A DNA stretch of 20,973 bases. Source: CAYSND01 sp964642235 (lineage in GTDB: Bacteria > Bacteroidota > Bacteroidia > Bacteroidales > UBA932). Of this stretch, positions 8,298-15,570 are shown piece by piece. The notes below the pieces were generated by a model that worked only from the letters and a program-made list of their open reading frames with translations, was not told the origin of the DNA and did not search any database. The translations under genes and the position numbers were made by a program. Each line of letters opens with the position of its first letter. Positions within the stretch are counted from its first letter, which is position 1. Location of the stretch: contig CAZXOP010000023.1 in assembly GCA_964642235.1 (NCBI GenBank), forward strand, positions 1 through 20,973, read 5' to 3'.

Positions 8298-8597
8298 GAA
8301 AGGTCATCAAATCGATGACCTTTTTTATTTCCCACTCAAGGTTCAATATATTCAGACTCGAACAAGCGACCCTTCAGGCACGCAGTGCCATAGACAAAGT
8401 TCGCGAGCATCAGCCCGCTTGCGGGCTCGAGTCTCGTCTTCCGCTCCAGAAAGGTCATCAAATCGATGACCTTTTTTATTTCCCACTCAAGGTTCAATAT
8501 ATTCAGACTCGAACAAGCGACCCTTCAGGCACGCAGTGCCATAGACAAAGTTCGCGAGCATCAGCCCGCTTGCGGGCTCGAGTCTCGTCTTCCGCTC
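8276..8597 (+). repeat. 151-bp tandem repeat seeded in the tRNA-Gly 3' end
   Basis: Units at 8276-8426 and 8427-8577 appear identical base for base, and a third, truncated copy (8578-8597) holds only the tRNA-derived part. Each unit begins with the last 22 nt of tRNA-Gly (from TCGAG to CCA). It then has the tRNA terminator hairpin, a GGCAC-GCA-GTGCC hairpin (8377-8389 in unit 1) and an AGCCCGC-TT-GCGGGCT hairpin (8412-8427). The third copy stops at CGCTC, before the CCA is complete. No coding capacity is credible here. The lack of differences between units points to recent duplication or active homogenisation. Confidence 0.93.
8299..8326 (+). terminator. Intrinsic terminator of tRNA-Gly
   Basis: AAAGGTCATC (8299-8308) pairs with GATGACCTTT (8314-8323) around an AAATC loop, with a T run to 8326. 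An identical copy lies 151 bp downstream at 8450-8477 because the region is tandemly duplicated. Confidence 0.9.
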
Positions 8598-8604
8598 TTT
8601 TTAC

Positions 8605-8796
8605 TACCCCCCTATAATCCCCCTGTGGGGGATGGATTCACGACACTACTGTCTTCCGCTTACTTTATGTTTAGCTTGGTGGTTCTTGGGTACTTTCATC
8701 AAATTTCAAAGCTCAGTATTTATGGTTACATTCGTTCCGTAAGCACGACCCGTGTCGGTCTGCTGATGCAGACACCTAACTTCGTTTGGTTAATTT
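8605..8796 (+). repeat. 192-bp hairpin-rich repeat, copy A
   Basis: First of two diverged direct copies. It opens with TACCCCCCTATAAT and the perfect hairpin ATCCCCC-TGT-GGGGGAT (8617-8633). It ends with GTCTGC-TGAT-GCAGAC and an ACCTAAC/GTTTGGT near-palindrome. Inside, at 8651-8660, is GTCTTCCGCT, identical to 10 nt of the tRNA-Gly acceptor end. Non-coding. Confidence 0.85.
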
Positions 8797-8981
8797 TACC
8801 CCCCTATAATCCCCCTGTGGGGGATGGAGGCACGCTGCTACTCTTTTCCGCTTACTTTATGTTACTGTTAGTGGTTTTTGGGTACTTCGTCAAATTCAAA
8901 GCTCAGAACTGTTACATGCATTCAATCCGTAAGCACAAGCCGCAGCGGTCTCTGCAGAGACACCAAACTTCGTTTGGTTAA
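8797..8981 (+). repeat. 192-bp hairpin-rich repeat, copy B
   Basis: Second copy, offset by 192 bp at its left end. It has the same leading ATCCCCC-TGT-GGGGGAT hairpin (8809-8825), the shared CCGCTTACTTTATGTT and CCGTAAGCAC segments, and the same end hairpins with changed but still paired bases (GTCTC-TGCA-GAGAC, ACCAAAC-TTC-GTTTGGT). About 100 bp of ordinary AT-rich sequence separates it from the phzF-like gene. Confidence 0.85.
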
Positions 8982-9003
8982 AGGTCAGGAAAATTCATTA
9001 ATT

Positions 9004-9035
9004 TTTGTTTTGATAATCTTATTATAGTACATTTG
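9004..9035 (+). promoter_or_regulatory. Promoter of the PhzF-family gene
   Basis: -33 TTTG (9004-9007) and -7 TACATTTG (9028-9035) with a 20-nt spacer, a full consensus match. The transcript would start near 9042, about 50 nt before the ATG. Confidence 0.82.
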
Positions 9036-9090
9036 AAGGTGTGTTTCTTACATGGGGTTACAAATTAAACCATAATTAAAACAAAAGGAT

Positions 9091-9876
9091 ATGACATATA
9101 ATATCTACCAGATAGATGCTTTTACCGACAAAGTCTTTGGTGGCAATTCTGCCTGTGTCGTACCTCTCGACAAGTGGCTTTCGGATGAGATAATGTTGAA
9201 AATAGCTAAGGAGAATGGGGTGGCTGAGACAGCTTTTTTCGTGGATAAAGGGGATAAAATACATTTACGTTGGTTCACACCCGATATCGAAATGGATTTG
9301 TGTGGACATGCAACACTTGCCACAGCACATGCTTTAAAAGCAATCCTTAACTATAAAAACAATACAATAGTTTTTGAAACAATGAGTGGTGAGCTCGTGG
9401 TTTTGGAAAACAATGGTCTTTATACAATGGACTTCCCCTCAAGAATGCCTGCTCCTGACACACTCCCGCAGGTAATAATGGACTCCCTGAGCATTAAACC
9501 CAAGGAGGTTCTAAAGGCAAGAGACTACTTTTTAGTTTATGACAATGAATCTCAAGTTCGGAACATTAAAATAGCGAGGGAGTTATTTGATCAGATCAAT
9601 ATTAACCCCGGTGGTGTAATTGTTACCGCAGTGGGTGATAAATCAGATTTCGTTTCGAGATTTTTTACCCCACAAGCTACCATATTAGAAGATCCGGTTA
9701 CAGGGTCAGCTCACTGCTCTTTAATCCCATTTTGGGCAGCACGTCTCAATAAAAAAGAGCTCTTTGCACTTCAAGTTTCAGAGCGAATGGGAAAACTATA
9801 CTGCCAAGAGAGAGGCGAAAGAGTTCTAATTAGCGGACAAGCCAGAACATATTCTATTGGGAGTATCTTCGTATAA
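9091..9876 (+). CDS. PhzF-family isomerase / epimerase-like protein
   Basis: A 261-residue protein of the PhzF (YddE/YHI9) family, which has the diaminopimelate-epimerase fold. PhzF itself isomerises a phenazine precursor, but most members have no known substrate. Family marks are the opening YQIDAFTDKVFGGN, the catalytic Glu E46 in GVAETAFF (43-50), CGHATLA with H73, and DPVTGSAH starting at D201. No phenazine genes are nearby, so phenazine synthesis is unlikely and only a general metabolite isomerase role can be inferred. It is monocistronic, with its own strong promoter after the repeat cluster. No clear terminator follows in the 170-bp gap to the regulator gene. Confidence 0.92.
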   Translation: MTYNIYQIDAFTDKVFGGNSACVVPLDKWLSDEIMLKIAKENGVAETAFFVDKGDKIHLRWFTPDIEMDLCGHATLATAHALKAILNYKNNTIVFETMSGELVVLENNGLYTMDFPSRMPAPDTLPQVIMDSLSIKPKEVLKARDYFLVYDNESQVRNIKIARELFDQININPGGVIVTAVGDKSDFVSRFFTPQATILEDPVTGSAHCSLIPFWAARLNKKELFALQVSERMGKLYCQERGERVLISGQARTYSIGSIFV

Positions 9877-9932
9877 ACAGAATCATTGCCCCTATTATAC
9901 TTTCTACAGTTCTACATTGAAATCTTGAAATA

Positions 9933-9964
9933 CTTGTTCAATAGCTCTAATTTTCATAAATTTG
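9933..9964 (+). promoter_or_regulatory. Promoter of the AraC-type regulator gene
   Basis: -7 TAAATTTG (9957-9964), with a near-match -33 CTTG (9933-9936) 20 nt upstream. The transcript would start near 9971, about 75 nt before the ATG. Just upstream TTGAAAT occurs twice (9917-9923, 9925-9931) with an 8-bp period. Confidence 0.62.
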
Positions 9965-10046
9965 TTTTCCTTTTATAATTAGAAATAATGATGTCTATTC
10001 TTAAAGTCACTTACAATAAATAAAGAATTAAAACAAAATATATATT

Positions 10047-11069
10047 ATGATTCAGAATCTAATACTTTTTCTATTAGGGGGTTGCTTTACTTTTACTGCC
10101 ACAGCAGGGGTAATGCTTTTTCTTAAATCTGGAGATGATCGGTTAAAACGATTGCTTGCCTATCTATATTTTTTTTACACTATATTGTTTCTAAAAGACT
10201 TGTTGCTTATTGTCCCAAGTTTTGAAAAGTCAGATTATATAAGCAAACTGCTTATTACAATAGATAATTGGGCAGTGATAGGTTGTGTAATGTACGTTTT
10301 GGAATTTGCGCACCCCGACTCCACAAATCTCAAAAGAATTTCATTACATATATTGCCTTTCTTTATTTGTTCTTTACTTTACGGTATTACTAAGTATGAG
10401 TTAATATTTAAGATTAGTTGTCTTTGGAATTTGATTTATAGCATAGGTGGGTATATCTATTATTTTAGGTTCCAACGTAAGTATAACCAATATATTGTTG
10501 ATAACTACTCATACTTAGAAACACTGCAAATAAAGTGGATGAATAAGGTAATTGTTGTTTTCCTGTTTTACGCTATAATATGGAATATCTCAGCCGGATT
10601 AACAAATAGTCTTATTGATTGTATATATCTTCTCTGCTCTCTTATAGTATGGGTTATTGTGTTTAAACACGGGTATGTTCAGCTTCGTGTAGTCCAAATA
10701 ATTGATGAACCATCAGAACATGACAGTACAGAGAATTCACCTCTATTTATGGAGCAACTAGAGGAGGTAATGATTAATAATCAATTGTTCTTAAACCCCA
10801 AATTGACTATAAGTGATGTTTTAAACGAAATTAACACAAATCGCACCTATCTTTCAAATTATCTGAATAATACACTACACCTCTCTTTTTGCGACTATAT
10901 TAATAAATATCGTATAGAGTTTGCCTCTACATTGTTATCAAATCCCAAAAACAATGATACCCTCGAAGTCATTGCAGAGAAGTCAGGGTTTAACTCTTTA
11001 TCTACTTTCCGTCGCAATTTTGAAAAAACTTACGGATGCACTCCAAATACTTATCGTAAAAAATTGTAG
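10047..11069 (+). CDS. AraC-type regulator with multi-pass membrane N-terminus
   Basis: A transcription factor of 340 residues. The first 215 or so form a largely hydrophobic block with about six or seven probable membrane helices, starting with MIQNLILFLLGGCFTFTATA and ending near IVWVIVFKHGYVQLRV. The last 100 residues are a two-helix-turn-helix AraC domain: LTISDVLNEINTNRTYLSNYLN is the first HTH and IAEKSGFNSLSTFRRNFEKT the second, ending in TPNTYRKKL. Membrane-embedded AraC proteins of this plan are common in Bacteroidota. The membrane part presumably senses an envelope or lipid signal; the ligand is unknown. It is just upstream of the kinase operon on the same strand, and a candidate AraC-type direct repeat is in the gap between them. 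Confidence 0.9.
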   Translation: MIQNLILFLLGGCFTFTATAGVMLFLKSGDDRLKRLLAYLYFFYTILFLKDLLLIVPSFEKSDYISKLLITIDNWAVIGCVMYVLEFAHPDSTNLKRISLHILPFFICSLLYGITKYELIFKISCLWNLIYSIGGYIYYFRFQRKYNQYIVDNYSYLETLQIKWMNKVIVVFLFYAIIWNISAGLTNSLIDCIYLLCSLIVWVIVFKHGYVQLRVVQIIDEPSEHDSTENSPLFMEQLEEVMINNQLFLNPKLTISDVLNEINTNRTYLSNYLNNTLHLSFCDYINKYRIEFASTLLSNPKNNDTLEVIAEKSGFNSLSTFRRNFEKTYGCTPNTYRKKL

Positions 11070-11099
11070 TTTGCCTCTAAATAGCCTTTGTTGTACAAG

Positions 11100-11136
11100 T
11101 TGACACATTTTTTATACTTATTGACACTTTCTTTAT
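11100..11136 (+). promoter_or_regulatory. Candidate AraC-type operator: 16-nt direct repeat, 21-bp phase
   Basis: TTGACACATTTTTTAT (11100-11115) and TTGACACTTTCTTTAT (11121-11136) match at 14 of 16 positions and start 21 bp apart, two helical turns. AraC-family activators typically bind direct half-sites with this phasing next to the promoter. The pair ends 9 bp before the -33 region of the kinase operon promoter and follows directly after an AraC-type gene. Binding is inferred. Confidence 0.6.
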
Positions 11137-11145
11137 TGCTTGAAC

Positions 11146-11176
11146 TTTCGTTGCATACACCTAAAAACTAAATTTG
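11146..11176 (+). promoter_or_regulatory. Promoter of the kinase/AAA/FHA/phosphatase operon
   Basis: -7 TAAATTTG (11169-11176), with a weak -33 TTTC (11146-11149) 19 nt upstream. The imperfect -33 fits a promoter that needs an activator. The transcript would start near 11183, about 31 nt before the first ATG. Confidence 0.62.
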
Positions 11177-11213
11177 TAAACTTATATAATAAAGCTTCAA
11201 ACAATACAATTAT

Positions 11214-12194
11214 ATGCAAAAAGGGATTCAACAACAGAAAGAAAAAACTGTTGAACAGAGTCAAACTAAACAACAACCCACGAGGGAGGAAATGTCCGTT
11301 AGTGTCTGTTCTAATTGCGGCGCCCTATTATCTGCCGGTGATAAATTCTGTGCAGAATGTGGTCTGAATGTTAATGAAAACAAATGTCCCACCTGTGGAA
11401 ATGAAATTGAGCCTAGTTGGGAAATTTGTAAAATTTGTGGACAAAATTTAAATATGGAAGTTTGCTCATTTTGTGGGCAACTTACCTCCGCTGAAGATGT
11501 TTTTTGTACAGAGTGTGGTAATCCGCGTCATGGTATTACCTGCCCTAATTGCCAAACTCTAAGTTTTAGAAGTTTTTGTAGAAAATGTAATACTCCCCTG
11601 AATAATTTAGCGAATTTAGCTTTACAAGAGGCTCGTAATGATGTAAGGGTGAAACAAGCAGTTTTGATAGTGCAAGAACTTTTAGAGATTGAGGAATACT
11701 TAGACGCTATCGCAGATGATGTCGATGAGGCACCTGAAGCACCTCAAATTTCAGAAGAGGACAGAATGGTAGTAAACCAATACAGGGATATCCTTGCTGC
11801 CTTTCGTGGTATTAAACACAATGAGAAAGAGGCGGAGCCTAAACAACCGTTTACTCCCCCCTCTCCCCCTAAATCCAAAATCAACTTTAATATAAAAATT
11901 GCTAATAAAGAGGAGGCTATTCAAAAATATAAAGAGAAAATGAAAGAAATACAGAGTCTTCTGAATTCTATGACTCCTGATGCTAATTTAACCCCTCAAA
12001 TGCAGCGTGACTATTATTCTGCTAGGAAAGTTGAAGTCATAGTGATTACTAAATCCAAAATATTAATCGGATGGAGGTGTAATGCTTATGGTTGTATTCA
12101 TTCCCAACCAAACGAGTGTGCTGAACCATTTAGTGGTGGAACATGGATTTACGAAGAGAGCGAACAAGTAACAAAGAGTTGGGAACATAAGTAG
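11214..12194 (+). CDS. Tetra-zinc-ribbon protein of the kinase operon
   Basis: A 326-residue cytoplasmic protein with no recognised enzyme domain. Residues 32-125 hold four tandem zinc ribbons, each a CxxC pair: C32/35/46/49, C58/61/72/75, C84/87/98/101 and C110/113/122/125. A charged, probably helical middle (about 130-270) includes a Pro-rich linker. The last 45 residues form a beta-like tail with CNAYGC and a further Cys (the CNAYGCIHSQPNEC segment). The N-terminus contains EKTVEQ, a partial match to the EKT motif of the kinase. It is the first gene after the promoter and 43 nt before the kinase gene, so a scaffold or adaptor role is likely. An alternative start at 11292, with a purine-rich GAGGGAGGAA before it, would remove the first 26 residues but keep all ribbons. 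Confidence 0.85.
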   Translation: MQKGIQQQKEKTVEQSQTKQQPTREEMSVSVCSNCGALLSAGDKFCAECGLNVNENKCPTCGNEIEPSWEICKICGQNLNMEVCSFCGQLTSAEDVFCTECGNPRHGITCPNCQTLSFRSFCRKCNTPLNNLANLALQEARNDVRVKQAVLIVQELLEIEEYLDAIADDVDEAPEAPQISEEDRMVVNQYRDILAAFRGIKHNEKEAEPKQPFTPPSPPKSKINFNIKIANKEEAIQKYKEKMKEIQSLLNSMTPDANLTPQMQRDYYSARKVEVIVITKSKILIGWRCNAYGCIHSQPNECAEPFSGGTWIYEESEQVTKSWEHK

Positions 12195-12237
12195 CAAATA
12201 GTTGAAATAATAAACAAAACTAAAATAATATAATATT

Positions 12238-15200
12238 ATGGAAGACCAATCTTCGCAAGAAAAGACAATGCGCCCTCAAATCCAAGAAAAGACAATGCGC
12301 CCTCAAGTCCAAGAAAAGACAATGCGCCCTCAAGTCCAAGAGAAGACAATGCGCCCTCAAGTCCAAGAGAAGACTCAACGTCCTCAAGCCCAAGAAAAGA
12401 CAATGCGTCCAGAAGAGAGAAAATCCGAAATTGCCAAAATAGTAAGTGCTGAGATTGAAGAATTTGTCTTAAATAGGGTAAAATATTCTGTTGTTAAGAT
12501 TATTTCATCAGGAACAGGAGAAGCGCAAATCTATCTTGTGGAAAATAATGGGAATCAATATGCATTAAAACTCTATTATGCAGGGCTGATACCACCTCCT
12601 AATCATAGTATTATGGAACTTGTACGACAGGTTGGAGGCACAGGATTATTGGTTGATACTTTACAGCACGGAACATGGGAGAATCCAAGCACACAAGAAG
12701 TTCGTGATTATGAGCTGATGCCATATTATGCAGGTGGCTCTCTTGACCAGCTCAATTTAGAAGGTAATGAGAAGTTGCTATGCGAAATAGCTTTACAATG
12801 TGCAGTTTCTATAGATTTCTTACATCGTAAAAGGATTATACATCGTGATATTAAACCCGCAAATTTCTTTTTTAAGGATAAAAACAGAAAAATAGAGGAT
12901 CTTGCTCTTGCCGATTTCGGGATAGCTATTGAGGCTAATGAGGAAGGTAAGGTGGAAGTTGAATATCAACTAAGGACTAAAATATATGCTGCTCCTGAGT
13001 ATTATTTTTCTATTGATGGGAAAATACAATTAGGATATAAATCTGATTTTTATTCTCTCGGTATGATGCTACTGACACTCTGGAGTGGAGAGAGCATTTT
13101 TTCAATAAGTGAATATGAGTTAATTAACTTGAAACGTAACGGGAATCTCCCCTACCCTAAGAATGTTTCTGATCGCACATTGCAACTATTTAAGGCTTTA
13201 ACACACACAGACCCGAATGTAAGAGCGGGATTGCCTGAACTAATCCGCTGGAGTAAGGGGGAAGACATTATTGACATTAAAAAAGAGGTAAGTGAAGACT
13301 TTAAGATAATCTTTAATCAGCATAATAAACTTATAGCAACTTCTCCAGAAGAACTTGGGCTCTTTATGTTTGAGGATCAAGAACTTTCTATAAAATATTT
13401 ATATTCCGGTAAAATTGCTGAATGGCTTACCGCCAATAAACGCCCTGAGCTTGCTGTTGAGATAGAATATATTGCTGAAAATCAATATCCTAAGGATAAA
13501 ACTGCCGGATTGTATGCTGCATGTTATTTTCTTAATCCCAATATTCCATACTATGATAATCAGAACAATGCCCTTTCAAGTCCCGAAGATATCGCCCTCT
13601 CCCTGCATCAAAATATAGATTATTATACCAACGCGCTACTTAACCCTAATGATACACTTTTCTTGTTTTTTAATGCACACGGAGCAGGAAATATCACACA
13701 AAAATTCTCTCCCCTTTTTAATAAGAGTGAAAACAAAAGGGGGGTACTATTGCAAATGGTTCATACACTCCATATAGAATTGCCATGGACTATGACCAGT
13801 GAGGAGGGAGAGGAGAGAGAGTGCCATACCCCGGATGAGGTATTGTCTTTTTGCGAATACAATGTAGTCTCTGATGAATCTTGGGAAGACCTTGTGGATG
13901 AGTCATTTCTCGTTTGGTTGCATCATATCGATCCTTCTATTGAAGGTAAAATTCGCACTCATGATGGGCACGATGTTAATCCATGGTGTGTACTCTATTG
14001 TCTTAATCCGAAGGTTTCTTACGATTTAGGGATAGATGAAACTGCTGATACATACATATTCACAGCACAAGATATTGGGCTTTACATGAATGATAAAATG
14101 GAGAAATATATACCTAAACAGGATGTAAACTCTTTTGAGAGTCACGAGCTGGATATGATGTGTAATATTGATGGGACTCGCTTATATTACTATTTGAAAT
14201 CCAAAGGTGTGTATGATGATAAGATAGAGTGGATAAGGTTTTGTATGGACGTCGAGTCTAAAGACAATACTGAGAAATATGCACCATATACTTGGAAGAT
14301 AGGTATTTATAAAGCAATAAAGGGGTTAGGTTATAATCCATATTACTATTTTCCCAAAAGTGATAAATATGTATTTGACTTGGACGAGTTAGAAGAAATA
14401 CCTAAAAATGAAATTGAGGAAGAAAATAATAATGGCTTCTTATCACATTGGCTAACAATTTTCTTTCAAGAAGATCCAGACCTTGATCTTTCCCAAAAAT
14501 ATGCATTTGAGGAAGCAACTGTTGAGTTTGTCGAATATCTTGCAACATTGGATATAGATGATATAGACGTGAAAAACTTTAATGTAGCTAACGGCATGGT
14601 GAGGAGAATGAATAAGAAGGTATTGCGTAAGTTACATTTTAACATCTGGTCCAAAATAATAATGGGAGTATTAGTAACGATTCTTACAGCAATAGCGATT
14701 TATGCCCTAAATACCATCCCAATAGACTTTACAAGCTATAAAGGTTGGATACAATATGCAAGTTTAGGAGTTCTCATTTTAGTATGGGGGTATCGTAAGT
14801 TCCGTTTAGATGATGGATTTTTTAAGGCATTATTAATAGCATTTGCCATTACTGTTCCATTTTTTGTTCTATTCGTATTAACTATAGCCTATACATCTTA
14901 TACTTTTTCCGCTTTATTGTTGTTGGGGTTTGTATTAACTATCATATTTGGATATCTTAGAAACAGGGCACACAAATCACAATATAAAGATGTGTTATAT
15001 CCAGGTTTTGAAGAGTTCTCTCTTGAACCTTTACATTACACATTTAAAGCAGAGGATGGAACACTATTCGAGTCGTCAATAGAGGATAGTAGTATTACAT
15101 ATATGGATAAGTTAAAGAAAGGTACCAGAAGAGTCTATTTTCTAACCCTGATATTATCCGTATTTAATTTAGCGACATTGTTTATGTTAGCATATTTTTC

Positions 15201-15570
15201 ACCTAAATTTGAGATGAAAGGGTACCAAAATATGCAGAAAGCACAACAGTATGAAAAACTCTTTGGTGAATATACAGGCACTTTTGATAATCGAGAATCC
15301 ACCCTCCATTTATATAAGGCGAAGAAAAACCAAGTTGATGGTTATGTTAATGTAAAATATGAAACCATGTTAAAGGAGTCGATAAAGGGCTCTATAGATA
15401 TGGAAGAAAAAACAATTAACCTCGACGATGTTGTAGAGAATGGAAATCTTGATGGGAAGTATGAGGGGGTATTTAATGAAGATTTTTCTGTAATAACAGG
15501 AACTTACCAAAATTACAAAACCAAAAAAGAGGTTAAGTTCATATTTGAAAAAAAGATAGAAAAGCTATGA
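12238..15570 (+). CDS. Membrane Ser/Thr protein kinase with EKTMRP array and periplasmic tail
   Basis: A Hanks-type kinase of 1110 residues. Residues 7-60 are six 9-residue repeats of QEKTMRPQV type. The kinase domain spans about 80-345 and is catalytically complete: ATP lysine K111 in YALKLYY, HRDIKPAN (202-209, catalytic D204), DFG (226-228) and APE (E254). The Gly-rich loop is weak (SSGTGEAQ). Residues 368-705 contain four degenerate units, each starting near a [ST]-P/A-[EQ]-[DE] motif (368, 448, 531, 609) and ending with an LxxCYxLNP-like segment; their family is not recognised. Five likely membrane helices follow (807-824, 838-852, 863-885, 889-907, 966-986), placing the last 120 residues in the periplasm, where two GxYxGxF-type beta motifs are seen. 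The stop overlaps the next start (ATGA), which implies translational coupling. Confidence 0.93.
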   Translation: MEDQSSQEKTMRPQIQEKTMRPQVQEKTMRPQVQEKTMRPQVQEKTQRPQAQEKTMRPEERKSEIAKIVSAEIEEFVLNRVKYSVVKIISSGTGEAQIYLVENNGNQYALKLYYAGLIPPPNHSIMELVRQVGGTGLLVDTLQHGTWENPSTQEVRDYELMPYYAGGSLDQLNLEGNEKLLCEIALQCAVSIDFLHRKRIIHRDIKPANFFFKDKNRKIEDLALADFGIAIEANEEGKVEVEYQLRTKIYAAPEYYFSIDGKIQLGYKSDFYSLGMMLLTLWSGESIFSISEYELINLKRNGNLPYPKNVSDRTLQLFKALTHTDPNVRAGLPELIRWSKGEDIIDIKKEVSEDFKIIFNQHNKLIATSPEELGLFMFEDQELSIKYLYSGKIAEWLTANKRPELAVEIEYIAENQYPKDKTAGLYAACYFLNPNIPYYDNQNNALSSPEDIALSLHQNIDYYTNALLNPNDTLFLFFNAHGAGNITQKFSPLFNKSENKRGVLLQMVHTLHIELPWTMTSEEGEERECHTPDEVLSFCEYNVVSDESWEDLVDESFLVWLHHIDPSIEGKIRTHDGHDVNPWCVLYCLNPKVSYDLGIDETADTYIFTAQDIGLYMNDKMEKYIPKQDVNSFESHELDMMCNIDGTRLYYYLKSKGVYDDKIEWIRFCMDVESKDNTEKYAPYTWKIGIYKAIKGLGYNPYYYFPKSDKYVFDLDELEEIPKNEIEEENNNGFLSHWLTIFFQEDPDLDLSQKYAFEEATVEFVEYLATLDIDDIDVKNFNVANGMVRRMNKKVLRKLHFNIWSKIIMGVLVTILTAIAIYALNTIPIDFTSYKGWIQYASLGVLILVWGYRKFRLDDGFFKALLIAFAITVPFFVLFVLTIAYTSYTFSALLLLGFVLTIIFGYLRNRAHKSQYKDVLYPGFEEFSLEPLHYTFKAEDGTLFESSIEDSSITYMDKLKKGTRRVYFLTLILSVFNLATLFMLAYFSPKFEMKGYQNMQKAQQYEKLFGEYTGTFDNRESTLHLYKAKKNQVDGYVNVKYETMLKESIKGSIDMEEKTINLDDVVENGNLDGKYEGVFNEDFSVITGTYQNYKTKKEVKFIFEKKIEKL
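12256..12417 (+). repeat. Six in-frame 27-bp repeats encoding QEKTMRPQV
   Basis: Copies start at 12256, 12283, 12310, 12337, 12364 and 12391. Copies 2 and 3 are identical, 1 and 4 differ by one base, and 5 and 6 are more diverged (copy 5 reads EKTQRP). Each encodes one threonine in the same context. Near-identity at DNA level suggests copy number can change by slippage without loss of frame. Confidence 0.96.

Noticed and set aside
8340..8432. A second, reverse-strand tRNA in the repeat
   Set aside because: Only a T-arm-like segment is present; no acceptor stem, anticodon arm of 5+7+5 form, or D arm can be built.
8276..8597. CRISPR-like array
   Set aside because: There are only two full units of 151 bp, with identical 'spacers' and no cas genes; it is a plain tandem duplication.
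8126..8981. Two overlapping plus-strand open frames over the tRNA and the repeat cluster
   Set aside because: They run through the tRNA, its terminator and non-coding hairpin repeats. The repeated peptide is only the translation of the 151-bp tandem repeat, and there is no promoter or family similarity.
8222..8981. Integrated prophage or genomic island at the tRNA
   Set aside because: The tRNA 3' end is repeated, but the intervals hold no integrase or any gene; at most this is a scar or satellite.
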